Below, one piece after another: positions 8,717 through 18,192 of a stretch of DNA of 64,000 nt. The DNA comes from JABDQW01 sp942492025 (GTDB lineage Bacteria > Pseudomonadota > Gammaproteobacteria > SZUA-229), in assembly GCA_942492025.1 (NCBI GenBank), contig CALODJ010000008.1:310001-374000 (forward strand), given 5' to 3'. Each line of letters starts with the position of its first letter. Within the stretch, counting starts at the first letter, position 1. A program made the translations under genes and the position numbers. Below the pieces are notes generated by a model that did not search any database, was not told the DNA's origin, and saw only the letters and a program-made list of their open reading frames with translations.

Positions 8717-8976
8717 CGACCACCGACAAAACCCGCCAAAAGCTGGTGGATTCTATGCGCAAGACCAAAGCCGAGACCGAGACCAAGGCCGCGACCGATA
8801 CGCCACCAACAAAGGCCAGCGCGCCAAAAGCAAAGAAGGCGCCTGCGCGACGAGCCAGCACTAAATCCGCAGCTGACGCTCGCACGGTTACGCCCAAGCC
8901 CGGCACCAAGTCTGCGAAGCCGACACAAACATCCAGCGATCCTTACCAAGGCGCGCGCCGCGTCTGGCCGGATTGA
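8713..8976 (+). CDS. mcdB: carboxysome positioning adaptor McdB
   Basis: Small (87 residues), low-complexity protein rich in Lys, Thr, Ala and Pro that recruits McdA to carboxysomes. It has the features described for alpha-McdB proteins: predicted disorder throughout, a positively charged middle, and a near-terminal tryptophan in the ending RRVWPD. It overlaps mcdA by 4 bp (ATGA). Sequence conservation in this family is low, so the call rests on context and composition. Confidence 0.88.
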   Translation: MTTTDKTRQKLVDSMRKTKAETETKAATDTPPTKASAPKAKKAPARRASTKSAADARTVTPKPGTKSAKPTQTSSDPYQGARRVWPD

Positions 8977-8992
8977 GATCGTAGACAAATAG

Positions 8993-9032
8993 ACAATAAT
9001 AGATATATTTTTTCAATATAATCTATTATTGT
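8993..9032 (+). terminator. AT-rich inverted repeat ending the cso operon
   Basis: ACAATAATAGAT at 8993-9004 is repeated inverted as ATCTATTATTGT at 9021-9032, with a T-rich loop. It is 17 bp after mcdB and could end the carboxysome transcript, though the stem is weak in GC and no clear U-tract follows. The rest of 8977-9292 shows no gene or motif I can support. Confidence 0.45.
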
Positions 9033-9292
9033 TTATATTGTATTCGAAGCGCAGCTGTCGTCGGCAGAAAAACAGCTAGCGGTTGCGGCATGTCCGTCTC
9101 CGTGCAACATCTGGGCTAGCTCCAATCTGCGTATTTCAGGTGCTGATATAGCGATAGTGTTGGCGCCGGGGAGTCCATCATCCAAGTATTCATGAGACAG
9201 TGCAAAAAAGGATCATCGGCGGCAATGACAATGCTCGGGCGGTTAAGACTGGCATGTCACGCAGATCAACGCCGTACTGAAGGAAGACATCA

Positions 9293-10351
9293 TTGAAACG
9301 CCGTCGGTCACTCGATAGGAGCAGTCACACACCACCATCGGCGATGCCTGATTATCTGATTCGTCACGCGACCTTGCGTCAGCTCCAGGTATTCGAAGCC
9401 ATCGTCCGCTTGGGCAGTTTTACACGTGCTGCCGAGGAATTGTTCCTGACGCAGCCGACGGTGTCGATGCAGATCCGTAAATTGACCGATGCCATCGGAC
9501 TGCCGTTGTTTGAACATGTTGGACGCAACGTCGAACCGACGGAAGCGGGATTGGTGTCGTACGAAGCCTGCAAACTAATGTTCGAGTCGCTGGCGAACCT
9601 GGAAATGAAAGTTTCCGATCTGAAGGGGCTGAAACGCGGGCGTTTGCGCATGGCTGTCATTACTACCGCGAAGTATCTGGCACCGGAGATACTCGGCGAG
9701 TTCAGTAAGCTGTATCCCGGGATTGATCTGACGCTCAAAGTCACCAATCGCGAGAGCATTATCGAGCGTATGCACGCTAATGAAGACGACCTTTACATCA
9801 TGGGGCAGGCACCTAAGGACGAACTCGATGTCGAGTCATACGAATTTGCGCCCAATCCATTGGTCGTGATGGCGCCCCGAGACCATCCATTGGTTGGCAA
9901 GAAGAAAATACCGTTAGCCGCCATCGCCGAACAGCCCTTCATCATTCGAGAGCCCGGCTCGGGAACACGGGACGCGACGTTACGGACACTGGATGCCAAA
10001 GGCTTGCGGCCCAATATTCGTATGGAACTCGGCAGCAACGAAGCCATTAAACATGGGATCGCAGCCGGTTTGGGACTGTCGGTCATGTCATTGCATACCG
10101 TGATGCTGGAAGGCGCCAGTGGGCCCGTCGCGATCCTGGACGTGGAAGGCTTTCCGATCATGCGCAAGTGGTTCCTCGTCTACCCCAAGGGCAAGGAGCT
10201 GTCATTGGTGGCGCGCACCTTTCTCGAATTTGCGATCGATCACGAGCCGATAATACGCAAGCGCATGCAAACGATGTGGCCAGCTTTGAAATTCGTGCTC
10301 GAGAACAAGAGAAAGACCGCAGCGCGCAAGAAACGTGCTGCGAAAAAATAA
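9293..10351 (+). CDS. cbbR: LysR-type regulator, CbbR-like
   Basis: LysR-family transcription factor likely controlling CO2-fixation genes. The winged helix-turn-helix lies in TLRQLQVFEAIVRLGSFTRAAEELFLTQPTVSMQIRKL. The effector domain begins near KGLKRGRLRMAVITTAKYLAPEILGEF, a segment typical of CbbR, whose effectors are metabolites such as RuBP or NADPH. The TTG at 9293 has AGGA 8 bp upstream and gives 352 residues. The family N-terminus matches better from ATG 9344, which lacks a good ribosome site. A basic tail rich in Lys ends the protein. It is co-directional with the cso operon. Confidence 0.88.
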   Translation: MKRRRSLDRSSHTPPSAMPDYLIRHATLRQLQVFEAIVRLGSFTRAAEELFLTQPTVSMQIRKLTDAIGLPLFEHVGRNVEPTEAGLVSYEACKLMFESLANLEMKVSDLKGLKRGRLRMAVITTAKYLAPEILGEFSKLYPGIDLTLKVTNRESIIERMHANEDDLYIMGQAPKDELDVESYEFAPNPLVVMAPRDHPLVGKKKIPLAAIAEQPFIIREPGSGTRDATLRTLDAKGLRPNIRMELGSNEAIKHGIAAGLGLSVMSLHTVMLEGASGPVAILDVEGFPIMRKWFLVYPKGKELSLVARTFLEFAIDHEPIIRKRMQTMWPALKFVLENKRKTAARKKRAAKK

Positions 10352-10554
10352 GCCTTTACCCACCCATCAGTTCTGGCACCACGCCACGGGCCACCATCGC
10401 TTACCAGCATGCGGCTTGTTCGTAAAAGCAAATAAGATAAACTGTACCGGATTCCAATCATGCAACGCTCATGTAGGTGATTGAAATCTCACATTTTACT
10501 TGCGCTATCCTGGGATATCCGGGTTAGACAGTCAGCGTCAGGAGTCGGCAGACG

Positions 10555-12297
10555 ATGCGTATATTGAACGAGATTGGCTTCAACAATCTACGTGGCGATA
10601 TCTTCGGTGGCGTCACGGCCGCGGTTATTGCCTTGCCAATGGCACTCGCGTTTGGCGTGGCTTCCGGTGCCGGCCCCGCAGCCGGCCTGTACGGCGCGAT
10701 ACTGGTCGGCCTGTTTGCATCGCTGTTTGGTGGATCACCGACGCTGATCTCGGAACCCACCGGACCGATGACGGTGGTATTTACTGCCGTGATTGCCAAG
10801 CTGATCGCCGCAAATCCGGAAAACGGTATGGCGATGGCATTCACGGTCGTGATCATGGCTGGCCTGTTCCAGATTCTGTTCGGTGCGATGCGCCTGGGCA
10901 AATACGTAACCCTGATGCCCTACGGTGTGGTTTCTGGTTTCATGTCGGGCATCGGCATCATCCTGATCATTTTGCAAATTGGTCCATTGCTGGGTCAGGC
11001 AGCACCGTCGGGGGGTGTCATCGCCATCATCCAGGGCTTACCTGCGCTGATTGCCGGTATTCGCCCAGAAGAAACCATGCTGGCGCTGGTCACAATTGCA
11101 ATCCTGTTTATGATGCCGGCGAAGCTGAAGCGCTACCTACCGCCACAGTTGCTCGCGCTGATCGTTGGTACGGTCATCTCGATCATGTTGCTCGAGGCGG
11201 CAGAGCTTCGCCGTATCGGTGAAATACCGATGGGGCTGCCGGCGCTGCAAACTCCGATGTTCAGTATCGAACAATGGCAGATCATGTTCCTCGATGCGGT
11301 TGTCCTCGGTATGTTGGGTTGCATCGACGCTTTGCTGACCTCGGTGATTGCGGACAGTCTGACGCGCAAGCGGCACAACTCCGATAAGGAATTGATCGGA
11401 CAGGGTATCGGTAACGTCATGTCCGGACTGTTCGGCGGCCTGCCCGGAGCCGGCGCCACGATGGGAACCGTCGTCAGCATACAGAGCGGTGCACGCACCG
11501 CACTGTCCGGTCTGGTCAGGGCGGCGATCCTGCTCGTCATCGTACTGTGGGCCGCGGATCTTACCGCGTCGATACCGCTCGCCGTGCTGGCAGGCATCGC
11601 GTTTAAAGTCGGCATCGATATTATTGATTGGGGCTTCCTGAAACGTGCCCACCGCCTTTCCGGAAAAGGGGCGCTGATTACCTACGGCGTAATTGCTTTG
11701 ACGGTGTTTGTTGACCTGATCGCGGCAGTTGGCATCGGACTGTTTGTGGCTAACGTGATAACGATCACACGTTTGTCCGAATTGCAGGCCGTTGATGTCA
11801 AATCGGCGACGGATCCGGACAAGACAGAGCTTGAACTGACGCCCTACGAACATGATCTGATGGAAACGGCTAACGGCCAGGTGATGCTGCTACAGCTGCG
11901 CGGCCGCATGATCTTTGGCGCTTCCCGTGCGATCAGTCGCACCAACTCCGAAGTCGAGGGGCGCAATGCGCTGGTCATCGATCTGAAAGAGGTGGTGCAT
12001 CTGGGTGTCTCCGCAGCGCTGGCATTGGAAGCCACCATACTGGACATGGTTAGTGCAAAGCGTTGTGTTTACCTGGTCGGTGCCGTTGGCCAACCGCGTG
12101 ATCGGCTGGAGAAGCTTGGGGTATTGAAATTGATACCGCCCGAGAATTTTGTGGATAAACGTATCGTTGCGCTGGAACGCGCGATATATCGCTGCGAATC
12201 AAGTACTTTGGCGGATAGTATTTCAGAACCGCCTGCAACCGAAGCGGATCAGCAGGCATCGACGAGCGATGGCGGCACGACACCGCGGGACGCGTAA
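10555..12297 (+). CDS. SulP-family anion transporter with STAS domain (bicarbonate transporter candidate)
   Basis: Integral membrane SulP (SLC26) transporter of 580 residues. About 12-14 hydrophobic segments cover residues 1-410; the N-terminal GDIFGGVTAAVIALPMALAFGVASG is a family hallmark. A C-terminal STAS domain spans about 430-540. Among SulP members are the Na+/bicarbonate symporter BicA and sulfate transporters; sequence alone cannot decide the substrate. Position just after the carboxysome operon and cbbR argues for bicarbonate. AGGAG lies about 11 bp before the ATG. Confidence 0.85.
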   Translation: MRILNEIGFNNLRGDIFGGVTAAVIALPMALAFGVASGAGPAAGLYGAILVGLFASLFGGSPTLISEPTGPMTVVFTAVIAKLIAANPENGMAMAFTVVIMAGLFQILFGAMRLGKYVTLMPYGVVSGFMSGIGIILIILQIGPLLGQAAPSGGVIAIIQGLPALIAGIRPEETMLALVTIAILFMMPAKLKRYLPPQLLALIVGTVISIMLLEAAELRRIGEIPMGLPALQTPMFSIEQWQIMFLDAVVLGMLGCIDALLTSVIADSLTRKRHNSDKELIGQGIGNVMSGLFGGLPGAGATMGTVVSIQSGARTALSGLVRAAILLVIVLWAADLTASIPLAVLAGIAFKVGIDIIDWGFLKRAHRLSGKGALITYGVIALTVFVDLIAAVGIGLFVANVITITRLSELQAVDVKSATDPDKTELELTPYEHDLMETANGQVMLLQLRGRMIFGASRAISRTNSEVEGRNALVIDLKEVVHLGVSAALALEATILDMVSAKRCVYLVGAVGQPRDRLEKLGVLKLIPPENFVDKRIVALERAIYRCESSTLADSISEPPATEADQQASTSDGGTTPRDA

Positions 12298-12352
12298 TAC
12301 CGGGTCGTGATGTGCCTATCGACTGCGGGCTAGCTGTGATTTGTCAGTAGGA

Positions 12353-13729
12353 TCACGTGGTATCGATACCCAGCTTTTTCAACTTGCGCCACAGCGAGAC
12401 GCGGTCGATGCCCAGGATGCGCGCGGCCTTGGTCCGGTTGCCATCCGCCATCTTCAGCACATGGAGGATATGTTCAGCTTCCTGTTCTTCCAGTGTCGTC
12501 GGCGTCGACGCCATTTCCGGTGTAAACACGCGCACGGTGAGCGCGCCCAGGCTTTGCGGCAGGTGCTCGATACCGAGTTCGTTACCTTGGGTCAGGGCGA
12601 CACCGCGTTCGATAAAGTTCGACAACTCGCGAATGTTGCCCGGGTAGTCGTATTCCACCAGACGTTGCATGGCTTCGGGGCTGATTTCCTGCACGTCACG
12701 TCCCATCACAGTCGAGAACTTGCGTAGCAGGTAATACGCAAGCAGCGGGATGTCATCCCGGCGGTCCCTGAGCGGCGGCAGCGACAGCGTGACAACGTTC
12801 AGGCGGAAATACAGGTCATCACGCATATGGCCCTTGTCGACGGCTTCTTTAAGATGCCGATTACTGGCGGCGACGACACGAACATCGATACTGATCGGTT
12901 CATTGGAGCCAACACGCATCAATTCGCGTTCCTGCAACACGCGCAACAGTTTCACCTGCATCATTAACGGCAATTCAGCGACTTCATCAAGAAACAGGGT
13001 GCCGCCGTGTGCCGCTTCGAACAGGCCGATCTTACGTGCATTGGCGCCGGTGAAGGACCCCTTCTCGTGGCCGAACAGTTCACTTGCCGCGAGTTCTTCG
13101 TGTAATGCGCCACAGTTGAAGGCAACGAACGGGCCGTCCGCACGCTTGCTGTGCTCGTGGATGAAGCGGGCCATCAGTTCCTTGCCGGTTCCGGATTCAC
13201 CGTGGATCACGACCGAACAGTCCACTGCCGCGATCTGGCGCGCCGTTTCCAGCAGACGCTGCACGGCCAGGTCCTGGGTGATGATGGTGGTCTGGTTGGA
13301 CAGGGTTTCGATGGTCTGTTTGAGTTCGCGGTTTTCGTTTTTCAGGCGGCCGTAATCCAGTGCACCCCTGACGATTTCGCGGGCCTCGTCGAGTCGGAAC
13401 GGCTTGGCGATGTAATGGTAGGCGCCGCGTTTCATCGCTTCCACCGCCGAGTCCAACGAGGCATAGCCGGTGATCATAATTACCGGCAGATCAGGCATGG
13501 TTTCCTTCACGTGCTGTAGCACCTGCATACCGTCAATGCCTGGCATGCGCAGGTCGGTAAGGACCAGGTCGAACATTTTGTGCTGCATTGCACGCAGGCC
13601 GCTTTCGCCATCCTTGCAGGCTGTGACATCATAGTCTTCCTTCTCCAGCACATGGCTCATGTTCGACAGAGCGATCGCCTCGTCATCGATCAAGAGTATG
13701 CGCGGTTTGTCTACCTCTGCAGGACTCAT
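12353..13729 (-). CDS. sigma54-dependent response regulator (NtrC family)
   Basis: Two-component activator of 458 residues. A receiver domain (1-120, phospho-acceptor Asp in FDLVLTDLRMPG) is followed by a AAA+ domain with Walker A GESGTGKE. The sigma54 contact loop reads GSFTGA, a tolerated variant of GAFTGA, and the Walker B reads LFLDEVAEL. A Fis-type helix-turn-helix (GNRTKAARILGIDRVSLWRKL) ends the protein. It overlaps the upstream kinase gene by 4 bp, so the two form one unit. The likely target is the divergent Usp-like gene, which has a near-perfect sigma54 promoter at 15317. Confidence 0.93.
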   Translation of the reverse strand: MSPAEVDKPRILLIDDEAIALSNMSHVLEKEDYDVTACKDGESGLRAMQHKMFDLVLTDLRMPGIDGMQVLQHVKETMPDLPVIMITGYASLDSAVEAMKRGAYHYIAKPFRLDEAREIVRGALDYGRLKNENRELKQTIETLSNQTTIITQDLAVQRLLETARQIAAVDCSVVIHGESGTGKELMARFIHEHSKRADGPFVAFNCGALHEELAASELFGHEKGSFTGANARKIGLFEAAHGGTLFLDEVAELPLMMQVKLLRVLQERELMRVGSNEPISIDVRVVAASNRHLKEAVDKGHMRDDLYFRLNVVTLSLPPLRDRRDDIPLLAYYLLRKFSTVMGRDVQEISPEAMQRLVEYDYPGNIRELSNFIERGVALTQGNELGIEHLPQSLGALTVRVFTPEMASTPTTLEEQEAEHILHVLKMADGNRTKAARILGIDRVSLWRKLKKLGIDTT

Positions 13730-15204
13730 GCTTCACATTCCTCCTCGGCAACTGGCAGCCAGATCAGGAACTGGGTGCCTCCGTCGGTACGATTTTCAAC
13801 GGTGATACAGCCATGGTGTTCATCGACAATTTCCTTGACCAGGTACAGCCCCAGTCCCGTGCCTTCACCACCGGACTGGGTCGTGAAGAACGGTGTAAAC
13901 AGATGCGGTAAATTGTCTTCGGGGATGCCGGCGCCGTCATCGGCAATGGTGAAAAGCAGCAGTTGCTCGTGTTCGCTGATCGTTGAAACTTCACCGTGGA
14001 TATGTTCGATATCATTGGTCACGGATTCTTCCCAGGTTGTGGTGTCGGCGAATATCCAGATATTTTTCGAGCCGGCGGCAACGGCATTGCGAATAAGGTT
14101 GATGAACAGCTGCTGCATGCGTTCGCGGTCTACCTGGATACAGGTGTTCGGGACGTCCTCGATATGCAGAAAGATACTCGGGTCGATTTGCCGGTGGATC
14201 AGGAGTGCCGCGGAACGGACGACATTACTAGCACTCCACGATTGCATGTTGAGTTTCGGCTGGCGCACACTGTCGAGCAGGCGGCGGACGATACGTCGCG
14301 CGCGATCGGTCTCGCTGTCAACATGTGTCAGCCACTGTCGTTGCAGCTCCTTGCTGTCACTGCTGTCACCTTCCAGCAGCAACTGAACCGAAGTGGAGAT
14401 ATTGGACAGCGGGTTGTTCAGCTCGTGTGCGACGCCGGAAACCAGCACGCCCAGCGCTGCCGCTTTTTCATGGTGACGTAACTGGCGTTGCTGTGTACGC
14501 AGCCGGTCCAGCATGGAATTGAAATGCTGCACAAACGACTGAATTTCGATATCACCCGAAACCAGGGACAATTTCTTTTCCTCGCCGTCGGCGACAGCAT
14601 CGAGCTGGCGCTCCAGCGTAACGATAGGCCTGATTACCTGCCTGACGACAAACAGTGCGCTGACGATACCCATCACCACGACCAGTGACAAGGCGATTAC
14701 CAGTGTCCATGACGCCAGGTGTGTAGTCTGACCGAGCAGCTTGTGGTGGCGGCGGCCGAGATCGCGCACCTGCTGGCTAATCGCCTCGCTGGTAAACAGT
14801 AACTCGGTCTGCGCCTCGAGCAATTCAGTATCGCACTGATCCTGCAGGGATTCCAGCAGCACGCGGTAGTGTTCCAATCGCTGGCTCAACGTATTGAGCT
14901 CCTCGGCTTCCACCACTTCCTCGAAAATCGGCCAAAACTTTTGGTACATGACTTCGGTCTTGTCAAGCTGGCTTTGCAGCCTGTTGTAGGCATCCGGTTC
15001 CTGGCACTGGTACAGGTTTCTCTCGTCGTTCTGTAGTTGTTGGGTGGCAGTGAGCAGGTCTTTTACGTTTTCTCCCTCGGAGATCTGGTTATGCAGGTAG
15101 TTCAGATCGGCGAATACGATCAACGCGATCGTGATGATCGCGAGATTCGACAGGGTGTAGGACGAAATGATCTTGTTGCGCAGACTACTCATTAGCTGTT
15201 GCAA
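13726..15204 (-). CDS. membrane sensor histidine kinase
   Basis: Sensor kinase of 492 residues paired with the sigma54 regulator. The N-terminal membrane helix (about 9-30) is followed by a periplasmic helical sensor of about 130 residues and a second membrane helix (about 170-195). Then come a HAMP linker, a HisKA box with the phosphorylated His in GVAHELNNPLSN, and an HATPase domain with DDGAGIPEDNLPHLFTPFFTT and GGEGTGLGLYLVKEIV. The sensor region has no recognisable ligand motif. An inverted repeat that may be the regulator's binding site overlaps the start codon, suggesting autoregulation. Confidence 0.93.
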   Translation of the reverse strand: MQQLMSSLRNKIISSYTLSNLAIITIALIVFADLNYLHNQISEGENVKDLLTATQQLQNDERNLYQCQEPDAYNRLQSQLDKTEVMYQKFWPIFEEVVEAEELNTLSQRLEHYRVLLESLQDQCDTELLEAQTELLFTSEAISQQVRDLGRRHHKLLGQTTHLASWTLVIALSLVVVMGIVSALFVVRQVIRPIVTLERQLDAVADGEEKKLSLVSGDIEIQSFVQHFNSMLDRLRTQQRQLRHHEKAAALGVLVSGVAHELNNPLSNISTSVQLLLEGDSSDSKELQRQWLTHVDSETDRARRIVRRLLDSVRQPKLNMQSWSASNVVRSAALLIHRQIDPSIFLHIEDVPNTCIQVDRERMQQLFINLIRNAVAAGSKNIWIFADTTTWEESVTNDIEHIHGEVSTISEHEQLLLFTIADDGAGIPEDNLPHLFTPFFTTQSGGEGTGLGLYLVKEIVDEHHGCITVENRTDGGTQFLIWLPVAEEECEA

Positions 15205-15213
15205 ATTTCAACA
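15197..15213 (+). promoter_or_regulatory. candidate enhancer dyad for the sigma54 promoter of the Usp-like gene
   Basis: The 17-bp near-palindrome TGTTGCAAATTTCAACA is centred about 114 bp upstream of the -24 element at 15319. That is a typical distance for an enhancer bound by an NtrC-type activator. It overlaps the start codon of the divergent kinase gene. Four AGTGTT words also occur between 15213 and 15295. Binding is inferred. Confidence 0.45.
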
Positions 15214-15316
15214 GTGTTACACGCCTCAAGTCTAAGTGTTTCGTTTAAGTGTTGCAATCTGCATCGGGCGTTGGGCGGGAGGTAATATAAGTGTTTGATA
15301 ATACGCTGTTATATTT

Positions 15317-15332
15317 TTGGCACGGCTTTTGC
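15317..15332 (+). promoter_or_regulatory. sigma54 promoter of the Usp-like gene
   Basis: TTGGCACGGCTTTTGC matches the -24/-12 consensus almost exactly, with GG at 15319-15320 and GC at 15331-15332 separated by ten bases. It lies 44 bp before the start codon at 15377 and points at it. The only sigma54 activator nearby is the divergent response regulator. Confidence 0.85.
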
Positions 15333-15376
15333 TTGTATACTAGTAATCGAATTTAAATATTGAACTGGAGATTGCT

Positions 15377-15967
15377 ATGAAACCACTAACCGATGCACTG
15401 AAGAAAATGCTCAACGGCCTTGCTAGCGCAGATGCGGGTGAATATTTGACACCACGCCAGAAAGCAGCTTTTTTTGAAGACACAGATGTCACCGTTGTTA
15501 ATGCAACCGATGAGGCGCCTGTACTGAGTGAGGCTGCGGCCACTGCAAGCACACGCAGGCGCATAGCGATGTATATGGGTAGCGAACTGCCTGCGAGCAT
15601 CATGAATTACGTGATCGAGACCTGCAGCAGCCTCGAGCACGATTTGACTGTGCTCACATTCGAGTCGAATTCAATATCCAATGCCTTGCTGGAACCATAT
15701 ACCGAAATCCTGACTGGCAAGGGCATCGAGATGCAAATCGTGAAGCTGTCCGGCGAGCCAATTCCCGGCCTGGCGCGTTACCTTCGCAGCCATCCAGAAA
15801 TCGCTTTCATGGCCTGCAAGGATACCGGCTACCTGGGTCGTAGCTACATGAACAGCACCCAGGCGAAGAATGCCCTGCCGGTACCGGTGGTTGTTGTGGT
15901 GACACAGCCGGGCGCCACAGTCGCTCAGCCGACGGTGCAGGAAGAAGGTAAAACAGGTACCGCCTGA
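15377..15967 (+). CDS. universal stress protein-like protein
   Basis: Protein of 196 residues with a divergent Usp-like alpha/beta fold from about residue 60: RRRIAMYMGSELPASIMNYVIETC, then LTVLTFES and a C-terminal strand PVPVVVVVTQPG. The N-terminal 55 residues have no recognisable domain. An ATP-binding GxxGS-type motif is not clear. It is driven by a sigma54 promoter and sits between the kinase/regulator pair and a second SulP transporter, so a stress or signalling role in carbon uptake is plausible but unproven. Confidence 0.6.
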   Translation: MKPLTDALKKMLNGLASADAGEYLTPRQKAAFFEDTDVTVVNATDEAPVLSEAAATASTRRRIAMYMGSELPASIMNYVIETCSSLEHDLTVLTFESNSISNALLEPYTEILTGKGIEMQIVKLSGEPIPGLARYLRSHPEIAFMACKDTGYLGRSYMNSTQAKNALPVPVVVVVTQPGATVAQPTVQEEGKTGTA

Positions 15968-15999
15968 TCTGAACTAACTTCGCTGAATTTTCGGCCTGT

Positions 16000-16049
16000 G
16001 CCCGACCCGAAGCCTGTCTATTCCAATAGGCAGATACTTCGGGTCGGGC
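16000..16049 (+). terminator. strong stem-loop between the Usp-like gene and the SulP gene
   Basis: GCCCGACCCGAAG at 16000-16012 pairs perfectly with CTTCGGGTCGGGC at 16037-16049. An inner TATT/AATA stem lies between them. A run of seven T begins about 20 bp later rather than directly. Just after, TATAAT near 16058-16065 could be the -10 of a new promoter for the transporter, so this may be a terminator followed by a promoter. Confidence 0.6.
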
Positions 16050-16104
16050 GCATTACGTTATAATACCCCCTTTTTTTACTCACCCACGCAAAATCATCCA
16101 GACC

Positions 16105-18192
16105 ATGCTGAAGAAACTGCTTCCGTTCCTGCGGTGGTTCCCGCTCAAGGCAGACGACTTGCGCGCTGACCTCATCGCGGGTATCTCCATTGCGATGATC
16201 CTGGTGCCACAAAGCATGGCTTATGCCAACCTGGCGGGCTTGCCGGTGGTCTACGGGCTGTACGCATCGTTCCTGCCGGTGATTATCGCGTCGATGTGGG
16301 GGGCTTCGCGCTTTCTGCACACCGGCCCGGTGGCGATGCTGTCGCTGATGTCAGCGGCGGCGGTCGAGCCGCTGGCAACGCGCGGCGGCGAGGAATTTAT
16401 CGAGATATCGCTGTTGCTTGCCTTGATGGTGGGTATCCTGCGGCTGTTGCTCGGCCTGTTCAAGATGGGTGTGTTGATCAATCTGGCAGCGCACCCGGTC
16501 ATCGTCGGATTCACCAACGCCGCGGCACTGATCATTGGCCTGTCCCTGCTCAACGGTTTCCTGGGTGTGCCGATGCCGCGTTCCGACAGTTTTCTCGCCG
16601 ACCTCGCGCAGGTGTTCCAGCAATTACCCCAGGCCCACTTGCTTACGCTGGCGTTCGCTATCGGTACGCTGATTGCGCTCAAGCTGTTGCGCCAGCATCT
16701 ACCGAAATTCCCGGGGGTGCTAATCGTCGTCGTGATCGGTATCGTCATCAGCGCCGCGATTAGTTTCGAGAACAAGGTCGCCGTCAGCCCAGCGCAGATC
16801 GCCGATGCCGAGGCCGGCCGCATCTATGCTTCGTTGCTCGGCAACCAGCAGAAACTGGAAGCTGTCAAGCACAAACAGAAACTTGTGGTACAAAAGCTGG
16901 AACACGTCGACCTTGGCGGTAACACGGCGGTCGACCTCAAGTCCGAACTGTACCATTTGCAGGGCGAGGAAAAAATTCTCAAGCTGAATATCTATCGCGA
17001 CCAGGTGCTGGCGCATCAGCAGACGCTGGTTCCGCAACAAACGGATGAAGGCACGGTTGTGTACGTCGCTGCCGAGGGGAGTCCGATGTTCAGCAACGTG
17101 TACCGCCTGGCAGGTTTCGATGACGGCCAATATCGGCTTTCGGCCGGTGGTGCTGTGGTTGGTGCCATCCCCAGTGGACTGCCGGCATTCAAAGTGCCGT
17201 TGCTGGATTTCGGCCTGATTTCTGAACTGTTCGCTACAGCCTTCATCATCGCGCTGATCGGCTTCATGGAAGCAACGTCGATATCACGTGCGCTGGCCGC
17301 CAAGTCGCGCGAAAAACTCGATCCTAACCAGGAATTGATCGGGCAAGGCCTTGCCAATATCGTCGGTAGTTTCTTTCAGTCCTATGTTGTCAGCGGATCG
17401 TTTTCACGTTCCGCCGTGGCGGCAAGAGTCGGCGCACATACCGGCATGTATGCGATCATCAGTGCGTTCGGCGTTGTGCTGGTGATGTTGTTCCTGACCG
17501 AATACCTGTATCACCTACCCAAGGCGATTCTCGCGGCGATTGTGATGAGCGCTGTGTTCAGCCTGATCGATTTCAAATCCATGCTGCACGCGTGGCGGGT
17601 ACGCAAGGCAGACGGCATCGCCGGTATGGTGACCTTTGCCGCGACGCTGATCATGGCGCCGCGACTGGCCGATGGCGTGGTGATCGGTGTGGTCGTGTCA
17701 ATTCTGCTGTTCCTCGCCAGTACCATGAAGCCGCGCAGCGCAGTGCTCGGACGTGCGCCGAACGGTACCTTGGCAGGTGCTGCCAGCCATGACCTCGCAC
17801 CGATCAGCGAGAACTTCGTGGTCATGCGCTTTGATGCGTCACTGGTGTTCATCAACGTGGCGCATTTCGAAACCGCGATCATGAGTGCGCTGAGCCATTT
17901 CCCGGATGCGAAAGCGATCCTTGTCATTGGTCAGGGCATCAACCGCATGGATGCCTCCGGCGAGGAAAAACTGCGTGCGCTGGTCGGTGATCTCAAGGCG
18001 GCCGGTGTGACGCTGGTACTGGCGGGACTGAAAAAGCAGGTCGTGGAAGCGCTCGATCGCGCCAGGCTCAATGAGGTCATTGGTAGGGAGAACATCTTTT
18101 CCAACAAGACACGAGCGATTCGCATATTGCAGGATCGTTACGATGCTGTGGATTCACAGACGCAGCAGGAAGCAGGGAAAAAAGTAGGGTAA
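16105..18192 (+). CDS. second SulP-family transporter, with a large soluble insertion
   Basis: SulP (SLC26) transporter of 695 residues. The N-terminal signature DLIAGISIAMILVPQSMAYANLAGLPVVYGLYASF is clear, and a STAS domain occupies about 570-680. Unlike the usual 500-600 residues, there is an insertion at about 225-345 between membrane segments. It contains a charged, coiled-coil-like stretch (QQKLEAVKHKQKLVVQKLEHV) and a beta-rich part. Substrate is unknown; sulfate or bicarbonate are the candidates, and carbon-uptake neighbours favour bicarbonate. The start at 16105 lacks a strong ribosome site. Confidence 0.85.
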   Translation: MLKKLLPFLRWFPLKADDLRADLIAGISIAMILVPQSMAYANLAGLPVVYGLYASFLPVIIASMWGASRFLHTGPVAMLSLMSAAAVEPLATRGGEEFIEISLLLALMVGILRLLLGLFKMGVLINLAAHPVIVGFTNAAALIIGLSLLNGFLGVPMPRSDSFLADLAQVFQQLPQAHLLTLAFAIGTLIALKLLRQHLPKFPGVLIVVVIGIVISAAISFENKVAVSPAQIADAEAGRIYASLLGNQQKLEAVKHKQKLVVQKLEHVDLGGNTAVDLKSELYHLQGEEKILKLNIYRDQVLAHQQTLVPQQTDEGTVVYVAAEGSPMFSNVYRLAGFDDGQYRLSAGGAVVGAIPSGLPAFKVPLLDFGLISELFATAFIIALIGFMEATSISRALAAKSREKLDPNQELIGQGLANIVGSFFQSYVVSGSFSRSAVAARVGAHTGMYAIISAFGVVLVMLFLTEYLYHLPKAILAAIVMSAVFSLIDFKSMLHAWRVRKADGIAGMVTFAATLIMAPRLADGVVIGVVVSILLFLASTMKPRSAVLGRAPNGTLAGAASHDLAPISENFVVMRFDASLVFINVAHFETAIMSALSHFPDAKAILVIGQGINRMDASGEEKLRALVGDLKAAGVTLVLAGLKKQVVEALDRARLNEVIGRENIFSNKTRAIRILQDRYDAVDSQTQQEAGKKVG

